Below, in pieces: positions 54,757 through 62,749 of a DNA stretch of 64,000 nt (positions are counted from its first letter, which is position 1; the number at the start of each line of letters is the position of its first letter). The DNA is taken from assembly GCA_040768665.1 (NCBI GenBank), contig JAXGMN010000016.1, positions 197,712 to 261,711 on the forward strand. The letters run 5' to 3'. The notes under the pieces were generated by a model, which was not told where the DNA came from, searched no databases, and saw nothing but the letters and a program-made list of their open reading frames with translations. Position numbers and translations under genes: made by a program. Source of the stretch: JABWBD01 sp040768665 (GTDB lineage: Bacteria; Planctomycetota; Planctomycetia; Pirellulales; Thermoguttaceae).

Positions 54757-56251
54757 GCAGTACGAGTCGCGGATCGACGTCCGCGAGGTCGGCCGCGTGC
54801 TGGAGGTGGGCGATGGCATTGCGCGCGTGTACGGGCTTTCCGGCGTCATGGCCGGCGAGATGATCGAGTTTCCCGGCGGGGTGTTCGGCCTGGCGTTCAA
54901 CCTGGAAGAAAACTCCGTCGGCGTGATCATCCTCGGCGATTGGCTCCAGGTGAACGAAGGCGACGAGGTCCGAAGCACCGGCCGCCTGCTCAGCGTTCCG
55001 GTCGGCGAGGCGGTCCTCGGCCGCGTCATCGACCCCCTCGGCAACCCCCTGGACGGCAAGGGCCCCGTCGCCACCACCGAGCGCCGCCCCGTCGAATCAC
55101 CGGCCCCGGGCGTGGCCGAGCGCCAGCCGGTCGTCAAGCCACTTCAGACCGGCATCAAGGCCATCGACGCCATGACCCCCATCGGCCGCGGCCAGCGCGA
55201 GCTGATTATTGGCGACCGCCGCACCGGCAAGACCGCCATCTGCATCGACACGATCATCAATCAAAAAGGCACCGGCGTGAAGTGCTTCTACGTGGCGGTG
55301 GGCCAGAAGGAGTCGAACGTCGCCGGGCTCATCGAAGTGCTTCGCGAGCACGGCGCGATGGACTACACGACGGTGATCCTGGCCGGCGCCAGCGACCCGG
55401 CCCCGCTGCAGTACATCGCCCCCTACGCCGGCTGCGCGATGGCCGAATACTTCATGTACAACGGCGGCCACACCCTCGTCGTCTACGACGACCTCACGCG
55501 CCAGGCCCAGGCCTACCGCCAGGTGTCGCTCTTGATGCGGCGCCCGCCGGGTCGCGAAGCCTACCCGGGCGACATTTTCTACGCCCACAGCCGCCTGCTG
55601 GAACGGTCGGCGAAACTGAGCGACGAACTCGGTGGCGGTTCGCTGACGGCCCTGCCCATCGTGGAGACGTTGGAAGGCGAGGTCTCCGCCTACATCCCCA
55701 CCAACGTGATCTCCATCACCGACGGCCAGATCTACCTGCAGCCCGACCTCTTCTTCGCCGGCCAGCGTCCTGCCATGAATGTCGGTATTTCGGTCTCTCG
55801 CGTCGGTGGCAAAGCCCAGATCCCCGCGATGAAGAAGGTGGCTGGCGGCCTGCGGCTCGACCTGGCTGCGTTCCGCGAGTTGGAAGCGTTTGCCCAGTTG
55901 GGCACCGAACTGGATCCCGCCACCCAGGCCCGCCTCGACCGCGGCTACCGCGTCACCGAACTGCTCAAGCAGGGCCTCCACCAGCCGATGCACGTCGCCG
56001 ACCAGGTGCTGGTCATTTATGCCGGAACTCGCGGCTACCTCGATGACGTTCCCATGCACGAAGTGCACGACTGGGAACGTGGATTCCTGGAGTTCATGCG
56101 GCGAGACAAGGCCTCGCTCTGGCAGACGATCAACGATACCCAGGATCTCACCGAGAAGTCGCGAGAGGAACTGGAAAAGGCGATCGGCGATTACAAGGCC
56201 TTTCGGGTCGGCCGCCGTCGCCCCGCCGAGCAACAGACCGTAACCGTGTGA
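54707..56251 (+). CDS. atpA: ATP synthase subunit alpha
   Basis: The ATG at 54707 with AGGAG upstream gives 514 residues beginning RFKADEIASVIQQEIEQY. Walker A is GDRRTGKT near residue 168; DDLTRQAQAYRQVSLLMRRP and RPAMNVGISVSRVGGKAQ are alpha-specific. It is the non-catalytic nucleotide-binding head subunit. Length and motifs are standard. Confidence 0.97.
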   Translation: MRFKADEIASVIQQEIEQYESRIDVREVGRVLEVGDGIARVYGLSGVMAGEMIEFPGGVFGLAFNLEENSVGVIILGDWLQVNEGDEVRSTGRLLSVPVGEAVLGRVIDPLGNPLDGKGPVATTERRPVESPAPGVAERQPVVKPLQTGIKAIDAMTPIGRGQRELIIGDRRTGKTAICIDTIINQKGTGVKCFYVAVGQKESNVAGLIEVLREHGAMDYTTVILAGASDPAPLQYIAPYAGCAMAEYFMYNGGHTLVVYDDLTRQAQAYRQVSLLMRRPPGREAYPGDIFYAHSRLLERSAKLSDELGGGSLTALPIVETLEGEVSAYIPTNVISITDGQIYLQPDLFFAGQRPAMNVGISVSRVGGKAQIPAMKKVAGGLRLDLAAFRELEAFAQLGTELDPATQARLDRGYRVTELLKQGLHQPMHVADQVLVIYAGTRGYLDDVPMHEVHDWERGFLEFMRRDKASLWQTINDTQDLTEKSREELEKAIGDYKAFRVGRRRPAEQQTVTV

Positions 56252-56267
56252 ACCCGGAACAACAGGC

Positions 56268-57152
56268 ATGGCTAAAGCGCGAGCTCTCGACAAACGCCGC
56301 AAGTCGATCAAGAATATCCGCAAGATTACGCGGACGATGGAGTTGATCTCCACGGCGCGGTTCAAACGCGCGATGGATCGCGCCACGGCCGGCGCCGCCT
56401 ACACCCGCCGCATCACTTCCCTCGTCGGCCATCTTGCCCGCCTGGGCCTCGAAGTCACCCATCCGCTGCTGGTCCAGCGCGACGAGACCCGCCGGGCGAT
56501 GCTCCTGGTGCTCACCGCCAACCGCGGACTATGCGGAGGCTACAATTCGGCCGTCATGCGCTTCGCGATGGCCCGCTGGAAGGAACTCCAGCAGGAAGTG
56601 CCGGAGACCCGTCTTGAGGTCTCCGGCAAACGAGGCATCGGCGCGTTCCGTTTCCGCGGGATCGAGCCCGACGAGAAGTTCCTGCACTTCGAAGACCGTC
56701 CCTCCTACGACGAGGTGGAGCTCCTGGCCAACCGCTACATGGAGTCGTACGTAACCGGGCAGTTGGACCGCCTCGACATCGTCTACACGAAATTCGAGTC
56801 GCTCAGCCGCATGATTCCGGTCGTCGAAACACTGCTGCCGTTGGTCGAAATCGAGGGACTGGACGAGGAAGAAGAGGAGTCGGCTGCGGAAGTCCGGTAC
56901 GAGTTCTTCCCTTCGGCGGAGAGTATTCTCGACGAGATCGTGCCGATGAGTTTCAAAGTGAAGCTCTTCAAGTGCTTCCTCGACGCGGCGGTGACCGAGC
57001 AGGTCTCCCGCATGATGGCGATGAAAGCGGCCACGGAAAACGCCGACACGATGATCGCCAACCTCACGGTGACGTACAACCGGGCCCGCCAGACCCAGAT
57101 CACCAGCGAAATCCTCGAAGTGATCAGCGGCGCCGAGGCCCTCAGCGGATAA
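56268..57152 (+). CDS. atpG: ATP synthase subunit gamma
   Basis: 294 residues with the N-terminal helix RRKSIKNIRKITRTMELIST, the central LTANRGLCGGYNSAVMR, and the C-terminal helix MMAMKAATENADTMIANLTV ending TQITSEILEVISGAEAL. This is the rotor shaft. A small acidic insert (DEEEEESAAEV) lies in the middle domain. Confidence 0.96.
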   Translation: MAKARALDKRRKSIKNIRKITRTMELISTARFKRAMDRATAGAAYTRRITSLVGHLARLGLEVTHPLLVQRDETRRAMLLVLTANRGLCGGYNSAVMRFAMARWKELQQEVPETRLEVSGKRGIGAFRFRGIEPDEKFLHFEDRPSYDEVELLANRYMESYVTGQLDRLDIVYTKFESLSRMIPVVETLLPLVEIEGLDEEEEESAAEVRYEFFPSAESILDEIVPMSFKVKLFKCFLDAAVTEQVSRMMAMKAATENADTMIANLTVTYNRARQTQITSEILEVISGAEALSG

Positions 57153-57185
57153 ACGAATTTCGAACCAGGAACCCATACCCGAGCC

Positions 57186-58640
57186 ATGGCAACCCTCACG
57201 GAACCCACCACCCGGAACGCCGGCCGCATCACCCAGGTGATCGGCTCGACGTTCGATGCGGAATTCCCCGAAGATCGGCTTCCGGCCATCTACAATGCCG
57301 TCCAAATCGAGGCGGAAACGAAAGGTGTGAAGATCAGGCTCACCGGCGAGGTCCAGCAGCACCTCGGCGGCGGCCACGTCCGCTGTGTCGCCTTGGGCGG
57401 CACCGACGGTCTGGTCCGCGGCATGGAGTGTCTCGATACCGGCGCACCGGTGAGCGTGCCCGTCGGCAAGGAGATCCTCGGCCGCGTGTTCAACCTGCTC
57501 GGCGAACCGATCGACAATCGCGGCCCGGTCCAGACCGCCGAGCGCTGGCCGATACACCGCGAATCTCCCGAGGTGACCGATCTGTCGACCAAGACCGAGG
57601 TCTTCGAGACCGGTATTAAGGTCATCGACCTTCTCACCCCCTTTGTCCGTGGCGGCAAGGCGGGGCTGTTCGGCGGTGCCGGGCTCGGCAAAACGGTCAT
57701 TCTCACCGAGTTGATCGCCCGAATCGCCAGCCAGCACGGCGGTTACTCCGTCTTCGCCGGCGTCGGCGAGCGGACCCGCGAGGGGAACGACCTCTGGCTG
57801 GAAATGCAGGAAACCAAGATGGGCGACGGCCGCAGCGTCATCGAACAGACCTGCATGGTCTTCGGCCAGATGAACGAGCCGCCCGGAGCCCGGCTCCGAG
57901 TGGCCCTCTCCGCCTTGACCATGGCCGAGTATTTCCGCGACACCACCGGGGCCGACGTCCTCTTGTTCATCGACAACATCTTCCGCTTCTCGCAGGCCGG
58001 AAGCGAGGTATCCGCCCTGTTGGGTCGCATGCCTTCGGCCGTCGGCTACCAGCCGACGCTGGCTACGGAGATGGGCGCCCTGCAGGAACGGATCGCCTCG
58101 ACCGCCAAAGGAGCGGTCACTTCCGTGCAAGCCGTGTACGTTCCGGCCGACGACCCGACCGACCCCGCCCCGGCCGCCGCATTCGGCCAGCTCGACGCCT
58201 TTCTTTATCTCGAGCGAGCGATCTCCGAGAAAGGCATCTATCCGGCCGTGGACCCGCTGGCGTCGTCCAGCCGCATCCTCGACCCGCAGTACGTCGGCGA
58301 AAAGCACTACGGCATCGCCCGCCGCGTGCAGATGATCCTCCAGCGGTACCGAGAGCTCCAGGATATCATCGCCATCCTCGGCGTCGAGGAGCTGAGCGAA
58401 GAGGACAAGCTCACCGTGCACCGCGCGCGTCGCATCGAGCGATTCCTCTCGCAGCCGTTCATCGTGGCCGAGCCGTTCACCGGCAAGCCGGGCGAGATCA
58501 CCCCGCTGGCCGACACGATCCGCAGCTTCGAGGAAATCGCCGACGGCAAGTGGGACCACCTCCCCGAACAGGCTTTCATGTACGTCGGTGCCATCGAGCA
58601 GGTCGCCGACCAGGCCGAGCGGATGGCGAAAAAGAAGTAG
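57186..58640 (+). CDS. atpD: ATP synthase subunit beta
   Basis: 484 residues. Walker A GGAGLGKTV near residue 162, the catalytic loop AGVGERTREGNDLW, LLFIDNIFRFSQAGSEVSAL (Walker B) and the DELSEED-type EELSEEDKLTV are all present. It is the catalytic head subunit that makes ATP. Followed by a REP palindrome and atpC. Confidence 0.98.
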   Translation: MATLTEPTTRNAGRITQVIGSTFDAEFPEDRLPAIYNAVQIEAETKGVKIRLTGEVQQHLGGGHVRCVALGGTDGLVRGMECLDTGAPVSVPVGKEILGRVFNLLGEPIDNRGPVQTAERWPIHRESPEVTDLSTKTEVFETGIKVIDLLTPFVRGGKAGLFGGAGLGKTVILTELIARIASQHGGYSVFAGVGERTREGNDLWLEMQETKMGDGRSVIEQTCMVFGQMNEPPGARLRVALSALTMAEYFRDTTGADVLLFIDNIFRFSQAGSEVSALLGRMPSAVGYQPTLATEMGALQERIASTAKGAVTSVQAVYVPADDPTDPAPAAAFGQLDAFLYLERAISEKGIYPAVDPLASSSRILDPQYVGEKHYGIARRVQMILQRYRELQDIIAILGVEELSEEDKLTVHRARRIERFLSQPFIVAEPFTGKPGEITPLADTIRSFEEIADGKWDHLPEQAFMYVGAIEQVADQAERMAKKK

Positions 58641-58660
58641 CTGAAACGAAACCGCGGTAG

Positions 58661-58746
58661 CCGGGAAAGGGGACTGGCTTCGTCGCACACGGATGTTCTC
58701 CGCGGGATTTTGAGGTTGCATCGACGGTGCCTGTCCCCTTCCCCGG
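58661..58746. repeat. REP-type palindrome, copy 3, between atpD and atpC
   Basis: CCGGGAAAGGGGACTGGCTT faces GGTGCCTGTCCCCTTCCCCGG in the 127-base gap. Same family as 22091-22170 and 52908-52988. Could uncouple expression of epsilon from the upstream genes. Confidence 0.75.
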
Positions 58747-58767
58747 GCCCGTCGAAAGAGGTCTGCC

Positions 58768-59166
58768 ATGACCCAGTTGAAGTGCATCGTCGTAACACCC
58801 GAGAAAACCGTCCGCGACCAGGCGGCCGATTTTGTCGCCTTGCCGCTTTACGACGGCGAAATCGGCATCGCGCCGCGTCACAGCCCGATGATCGGGCGCC
58901 TGGGCAACGGCGAGCTGCGGATCGTACTCGACGGCAGCCCGGTTCGCTACTATGTCGAAGGCGGGTTTGTCGAGGTGGTCAATAATGTCGTTTCCGTGCT
59001 GACCAATCGTGCGATCCCCGCCGGAGAGATTGACGAAGCCGTCGCGCGCGAGCAGCTCCTCGCCGCACAACAGCGGCCCGCACATACACCGGAACTAATG
59101 GCCATTCGTCAACGGGCCGTGCTGCAAGCTCGTGCACAAATCCACGTGGCCCAGCGAGCCAAATAG
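58768..59166 (+). CDS. atpC: ATP synthase subunit epsilon
   Basis: 132 residues beginning LKCIVVTPEKTVRDQAADFV, with YDGEIGIAPRHSPMIGRLGN, the conserved beta-sandwich of epsilon. The C-terminal helical part (VAREQLLAAQQRPAHTPELM) is present, so inhibition of ATP hydrolysis is possible. Last gene of the operon. Confidence 0.94.
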   Translation: MTQLKCIVVTPEKTVRDQAADFVALPLYDGEIGIAPRHSPMIGRLGNGELRIVLDGSPVRYYVEGGFVEVVNNVVSVLTNRAIPAGEIDEAVAREQLLAAQQRPAHTPELMAIRQRAVLQARAQIHVAQRAK

Positions 59167-59228
59167 GTGGGCCGCGGACAAACGATTTGCAGCCGCCCGA
59201 GACCGGGACGGTAAAAAAGGGGGTAACT

Positions 59229-59328
59229 GTTCACGCCCACGGCCGGGGACTGGTCAGTTCGGGTTTTTTGGCGCCAAAGACGCTGGCCGAAAACATGGAC
59301 CTGTCCCCCTCTCTTCCGACCCGTGAAC
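59229..59328. repeat. Palindromic repeat, GGGGACAGGTCCATG family, copy 3
   Basis: GTTCACG at 59229 and CGTGAAC at 59322 bound the element; inside, CCGGGGACTGGTC faces AAACATGGACCTGTCCCC. It is inverted relative to copy 1 (30094-30204). Lies between atpC and the next gene, where it may terminate the operon. Confidence 0.8.
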
Positions 59329-59365
59329 GGTTTTTTTCATCACCGGCATCGGGATCGAGAGTCTT

Positions 59366-59878
59366 ATGGCTGACACGATTGCCGTTTACTGCAAGCGATC
59401 CGTTGTCCGGGTAACGCCCGTCGAAATCTTCACAGCACTCCAGGCCGCCGATCTCTGGACCCTCGCCGAAAGCCGCTACATCCCGCCGTTCCGCGTCCAA
59501 CATGCCCTTGAGGATCTGAAAATCGAAAGCGTCGGGGCCGGCGGGTTCAACGAGTTTGCCGTCTCTTATCGCCCCGCGCCGCTTCCGCAGTGCCTCCTCC
59601 GACGGCTCCCCTTAGCAGCGGGGACGAGCGATCCGGCATTGGATGAACTTCAGTCGCTGCATCATCCTGGACTGGATAGGATCCGCCGCCACGTCCGGAA
59701 GGCGAAAGATGTGGTCTCGATCGAACTTTCATCGATGCCCGACCAACAGATCACCGCCCTGCTGGCCTCCGAAATCGCCCGATGGCTCGCCGAGATCGGC
59801 GACGGACTGATCGCCCGCTCCGATCAGACCTGGTGGGAGTTGGACGATCTCGGCGCGTACCGCCGGATCCTGCCGTAG
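59366..59878 (+). CDS. Hypothetical protein downstream of the atp operon
   Basis: 170 residues, no signal peptide. It starts MADTIAVYCKRSVVRVTPVE and includes IFTALQAADLWTLAESRYIP and a Trp-rich end (QTWWELDDLGAYRRILP). The composition is that of a soluble mixed-fold protein. No known domain recognised. It is separated from atpC by a palindromic repeat and so probably not part of that operon. Confidence 0.55.
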   Translation: MADTIAVYCKRSVVRVTPVEIFTALQAADLWTLAESRYIPPFRVQHALEDLKIESVGAGGFNEFAVSYRPAPLPQCLLRRLPLAAGTSDPALDELQSLHHPGLDRIRRHVRKAKDVVSIELSSMPDQQITALLASEIARWLAEIGDGLIARSDQTWWELDDLGAYRRILP

Positions 59879-59913
59879 TAAAGCAAGAGGGAGCAAAAGA
59901 GAGCAAAAGCTGT

Positions 59914-60336
59914 CTACTTTGTTCTTGAAAAACCAGAATGTCCCCTCGATCCTCCCTCACTGGTGTTGTGGTAGGTCACCGCACGGAGAGCCGTCTGGTA
60001 GCTGGCCAGCGTGTCGCTGCCGGAAAGGGTCAACGTGCCGGTGGCGGCGTCCCAGGTTTCGGTGATCGTGCCGGGGTCGGTCAACGCCGAGAGGTCCTCG
60101 GCGCTCTGGTAGTTCCCTTTGATCCGGACGGTGGCGCCGGTGAGGTGGGTGTCGTCGGGGTCGCTGGCGGTGAGCGTGCCGGTGATAATCGTGGCTGGGC
60201 CGTTCTCGGTATACGGCAGCGCGGAACCCTCGATGGCCGCCAGCACCGGAGCATCGTTGACTGCCGCCAGCGCGATGTCGCGGCTAAGCGTGTTGCTGCT
60301 GTCAGTGCCGTCACTGACCGTGAAGGTCACCGTGCG
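59914..60336 (-). pseudogene. Fragment of a cadherin-like/bacterial-Ig repeat protein
   Basis: The minus frame contains VTFTVSDGTDSSNTLSRDIA, VNDAPVLAAIEGSALPYTEN and TDPGTITETWDAATGTLTLS, repeat motifs of giant cadherin-like surface proteins of planctomycetes. It has neither start nor proper end: at 60336 it abuts an unrelated fragment, and the 59950 side ends in unrelated sequence. Confidence 0.6.
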
Positions 60337-60580
60337 GATGGCCGTGCTGGCGGGCGAGATGGAGCGGTTCGTGGTGGAGCACATTCGCGCCGTCGGCAAG
60401 AACCCGCAGGTTGTGACCGCGACGATCGCTCGGATTCGCCAAAAGCTCGACGAAGAGATCGTGGCTTTGGAGGCCGAGGAGAAGGGACTTAAGAAGCGAA
60501 TAACCGAGGGGGATCGGCAGGTTCAACGCCTGGCCCGCGACGTGGACCGAAAGACGGGCCTATGCCGCAGGAAGAGCTAG
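60337..60580 (+). pseudogene. C-terminal fragment of a large serine recombinase
   Basis: The frame reads GEMERFVVEHIRAVGKNPQV then VTATIARIRQKLDEEIVALE and a coiled coil to a stop at 60580. The pattern E.E.FVVE.IR..G.DP is that of site-specific serine recombinases after the zinc ribbon. No resolvase domain is present, so this is a remnant. Confidence 0.5.
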
Positions 60581-60684
60581 CACCAAACGGTTTTTCCGGC
60601 TTTTCGGATGTCGCGAATGCCCGCGGCTTGTCCGCGGGATGGTTACGTTCTCTGCTACATACGCCACGATCGCCGCTATCCCCC

Positions 60685-60727
60685 TTGGTTTCGCCCGCGG
60701 CAGCAGAGCCGCCGCGGGCGAAACCAA
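60685..60727. terminator. Perfect 17-bp stem hairpin
   Basis: TTGGTTTCGCCCGCGGC and GCCGCGGGCGAAACCAA with a 9-base loop, directly outside the left inverted repeat of the RAYT element. Could be a terminator or part of that element. Confidence 0.45.
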
Positions 60728-60738
60728 TGAAACACCTT

Positions 60739-61781
60739 GGGGTCAGGCCGTCAATAGTCATTAGTGAGTTCCCCAACAAGGGTCGCGATGGTTCTGCGAA
60801 TTGCATCCGTTTCTGATTCGACCCGGGAAACCGCCATGCTCACGCTGCTGTGCCCCCGATAGCCCAACGCCGCGCCACGTCTCCGGCAGAGTAGCCGTAC
60901 TGACGACGCGCCAGGTATGCCGCCACTGCTCGGCTAATGTCGTCACACCGCGATCCCAGCGACCACCCCTCGCCCACGCATCCGTAATGTCGGGAAACCG
61001 CCGCGCCAATCTCCTCCAGCGAAGGACGCACCCGCAGACCCGCCAACTGCGGCACGTCCGGATCCGCCGGGCGGCCTCCCAGCAGTCGCCGAATCCGCTG
61101 AGCAAACGAGTCTGAACCGACGATCAGGCCCCCGAATGCCTTCGCCCACGGACACTCCGGCGGTTGAGCAATCCCCGCTTGAATGAAGCGGCGGTACGCA
61201 CGCCGCGCTTCCACCCGGTCCTTGCCGAACTCGCAAAGCACGCGGTCATAGGTTACCCAGCCCAGCACATCCGCGGCTCGGTGATAGCCCGGATAGCTGC
61301 TCCACCGCCACTCCTCCGGTCGCAGAGCCAACTTCGCGCGGATCGCGTTGAGATGGATGTAGCGGCTGATTTCCAGATAGTAGCCTTCTTCTTCGATCAG
61401 TTGTGCCTTGAACCGCCCTTGAAACAGATGCCCGACACGCCGACGCCGCAGGTTGAAGTACCCGGTGTAGCTGCTGTTCAACAGGTGCATGCCCGCGGAG
61501 AGATTGGGTTCCGGCGTTTCCACGAACAAATGTTCATGGTTCGTCAGGAGAGCGAACGCATGGAGCCGCCAGCCGTGCGTCTGCACGGTTCGCTCCAGCC
61601 AGTCCAGTCGCCGCTGCCGATCCGCATCATCGCGGACGATGTCGCGCCGCTCGTTGCCTCGTGACATCACATGATAGAGCCCACCAGCCAGTTCGATGCG
61701 TAATGGTCGTGCCATAGTCCGCAGCCTACCTGATCCGGTTGTTCAACGCAAGCCTATTGACTGTTGACGGCCTGACCCCAA
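60739..61781. mobile_element. RAYT transposon-like unit with inverted ends
   Basis: GGGGTCAGGCCGTCAATAGT (from 60739) and its near-complement ending 61781 (CTATTGACTGTTGACGGCCT then GACCCC) flank the RAYT gene. The ends share the GGGGTC...AATAGTnA pattern with the palindrome at 62080-62160, as expected for REP sequences served by the transposase. Confidence 0.7.
60840..61715 (-). CDS. REP-associated tyrosine transposase (RAYT, Y1 HUH family)
   Basis: 291 residues. The N-terminal domain begins ARPLRIELAGGLYHVMSRGN and carries the HUH motif as LTNHEHLFVETP (His60, His62). YYLEISRYIHLNAIRAKLAL contains the candidate catalytic tyrosine helix. The C-terminal 70 residues (SLEEIGAAVSRHYG, RAVAAYLARRQYGYSAGDVA) match the DnaA-type DNA-binding helix-turn-helix that planctomycete RAYTs carry. 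It appears intact. Confidence 0.85.
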   Translation of the reverse strand: MARPLRIELAGGLYHVMSRGNERRDIVRDDADRQRRLDWLERTVQTHGWRLHAFALLTNHEHLFVETPEPNLSAGMHLLNSSYTGYFNLRRRRVGHLFQGRFKAQLIEEEGYYLEISRYIHLNAIRAKLALRPEEWRWSSYPGYHRAADVLGWVTYDRVLCEFGKDRVEARRAYRRFIQAGIAQPPECPWAKAFGGLIVGSDSFAQRIRRLLGGRPADPDVPQLAGLRVRPSLEEIGAAVSRHYGCVGEGWSLGSRCDDISRAVAAYLARRQYGYSAGDVARRWAIGGTAA

Positions 61782-62079
61782 TCTCCCCGGGCCGCCGCTG
61801 GCCCTGCGGTTAAACGATGTCCAAATGAACTTCTGGCGGGTGGTTGTAAATAAACGACGTGTTTGTGTGCCACTGCTTGCGATTGAATCGATTCTCCATA
61901 CGAGAAGCGCTTACCACAATCGCAAGCAGTGATGGAGCGGAGCAGGATCTAGCGTCTCCCTTTCGATTTCCTCATACCCGATGGCGTTGATTCGATCGGA
62001 GCGGCAGAATCGCGATTCTGATGAGGCAGCCTTTCCATGCCGAGCAGCGAGTCGCTCAGCAGCACGCGGGTCGGACCAT
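61782..62079. other. Intergenic region between RAYT unit and REPIN
   Basis: About 300 bases with no supported gene. CACTGCTTGCGATTG and CAATCGCAAGCAGTG near 61871-61931 form another exact inverted pair around 30 bases, possibly a further repeat. Confidence 0.4.
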
Positions 62080-62160
62080 GGGGTCGCGGCTTGAATAGTG
62101 AATAGGCTCGACTCCCAGCAAGCATGGATAGTCTCTATTCACTGTTCAAGCTGCGACCCC
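62080..62160. repeat. REPIN-like palindrome related to the RAYT ends
   Basis: GGGGTCGCGGCTTGAATAGT (from 62080) faces CTATTCACTGTTCAAGCTGC then GACCCC (to 62160). The outer GGGGTC and inner AATAGTGA words match the RAYT inverted repeats, so it may be a non-autonomous copy mobilised by that transposase. Confidence 0.75.
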
Positions 62161-62191
62161 AAAGCCTCTTACAAAGCCTCTTAAGCCAAGA

Positions 62192-62740
62192 TTACTCTTC
62201 TTTCCCCTCGAAACACCGCACTGGTTCGCCTAGCTCGACATCGTCATGGCGACCGTATACGCTCAACAACAGTTCGTAGTCTTCACATGCAGCTTCTGTT
62301 GCTGATCTTGCGGCACTCTTCCCCAGCGCATTAATTGGACGCACTGCTAGAACAGCCGCGCGTGCAAGACGTTTCATTCTGTCGCCCGCACTCCCGGGAT
62401 TTGCGGCCGCTTCGATCGCATGCGTCGCCGCAATCGCCGCCTGGAGAAAGGAAAACAGTATGACGAACTTCTCCGGCGATTCCGCGGCGAGCGGTGAAGC
62501 TTCATCATAAGCATCAATCACCCGTCGAGCTGCGTTAATAACATGCAGTTGCTCAAGTTCGGGCACCACAGTCGCTGTGGCGACACTCTCTATGTGCCGC
62601 AGTGCGTCGTCGAGGATGTGATCTGCAACAATTCCCCGCAGGGCCCGGCTAAGGCGACGAGCCGCTCTCGCCGCGTACGCTACAACTGCGCGCATCGGCA
62701 ACTTCTCAAGTTCTTCGGCCGTAGGCAGAGAGGCTCTCAT
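62192..62740 (-). CDS. Candidate RHS immunity or accessory protein
   Basis: 182 residues, nearly all alpha-helical and Ala-rich (VVAYAARAARRLSRALRG, HVINAARRVIDAYDEASPLA, FVILFSFLQAAIAATHAIE). Its ATG is 9 bases after the RHS gene stop, the position where polymorphic-toxin immunity genes usually lie. No known immunity family recognised, so the role rests on context. Confidence 0.6.
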   Translation of the reverse strand: MRASLPTAEELEKLPMRAVVAYAARAARRLSRALRGIVADHILDDALRHIESVATATVVPELEQLHVINAARRVIDAYDEASPLAAESPEKFVILFSFLQAAIAATHAIEAAANPGSAGDRMKRLARAAVLAVRPINALGKSAARSATEAACEDYELLLSVYGRHDDVELGEPVRCFEGKEE

Positions 62741-62749
62741 GTCGACGAT

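Noticed and set aside
56529..58787. 752-residue minus-strand frame opposite atpG and atpD
   Set aside because: Antisense to strongly conserved ATP synthase genes.
51368..59166. N-type (Na-pumping, archaeal-like) ATPase operon
   Set aside because: Gene order is the standard B-E-F-H-A-G-D-C with a delta subunit, and the c-subunit glutamate is followed by glycine.
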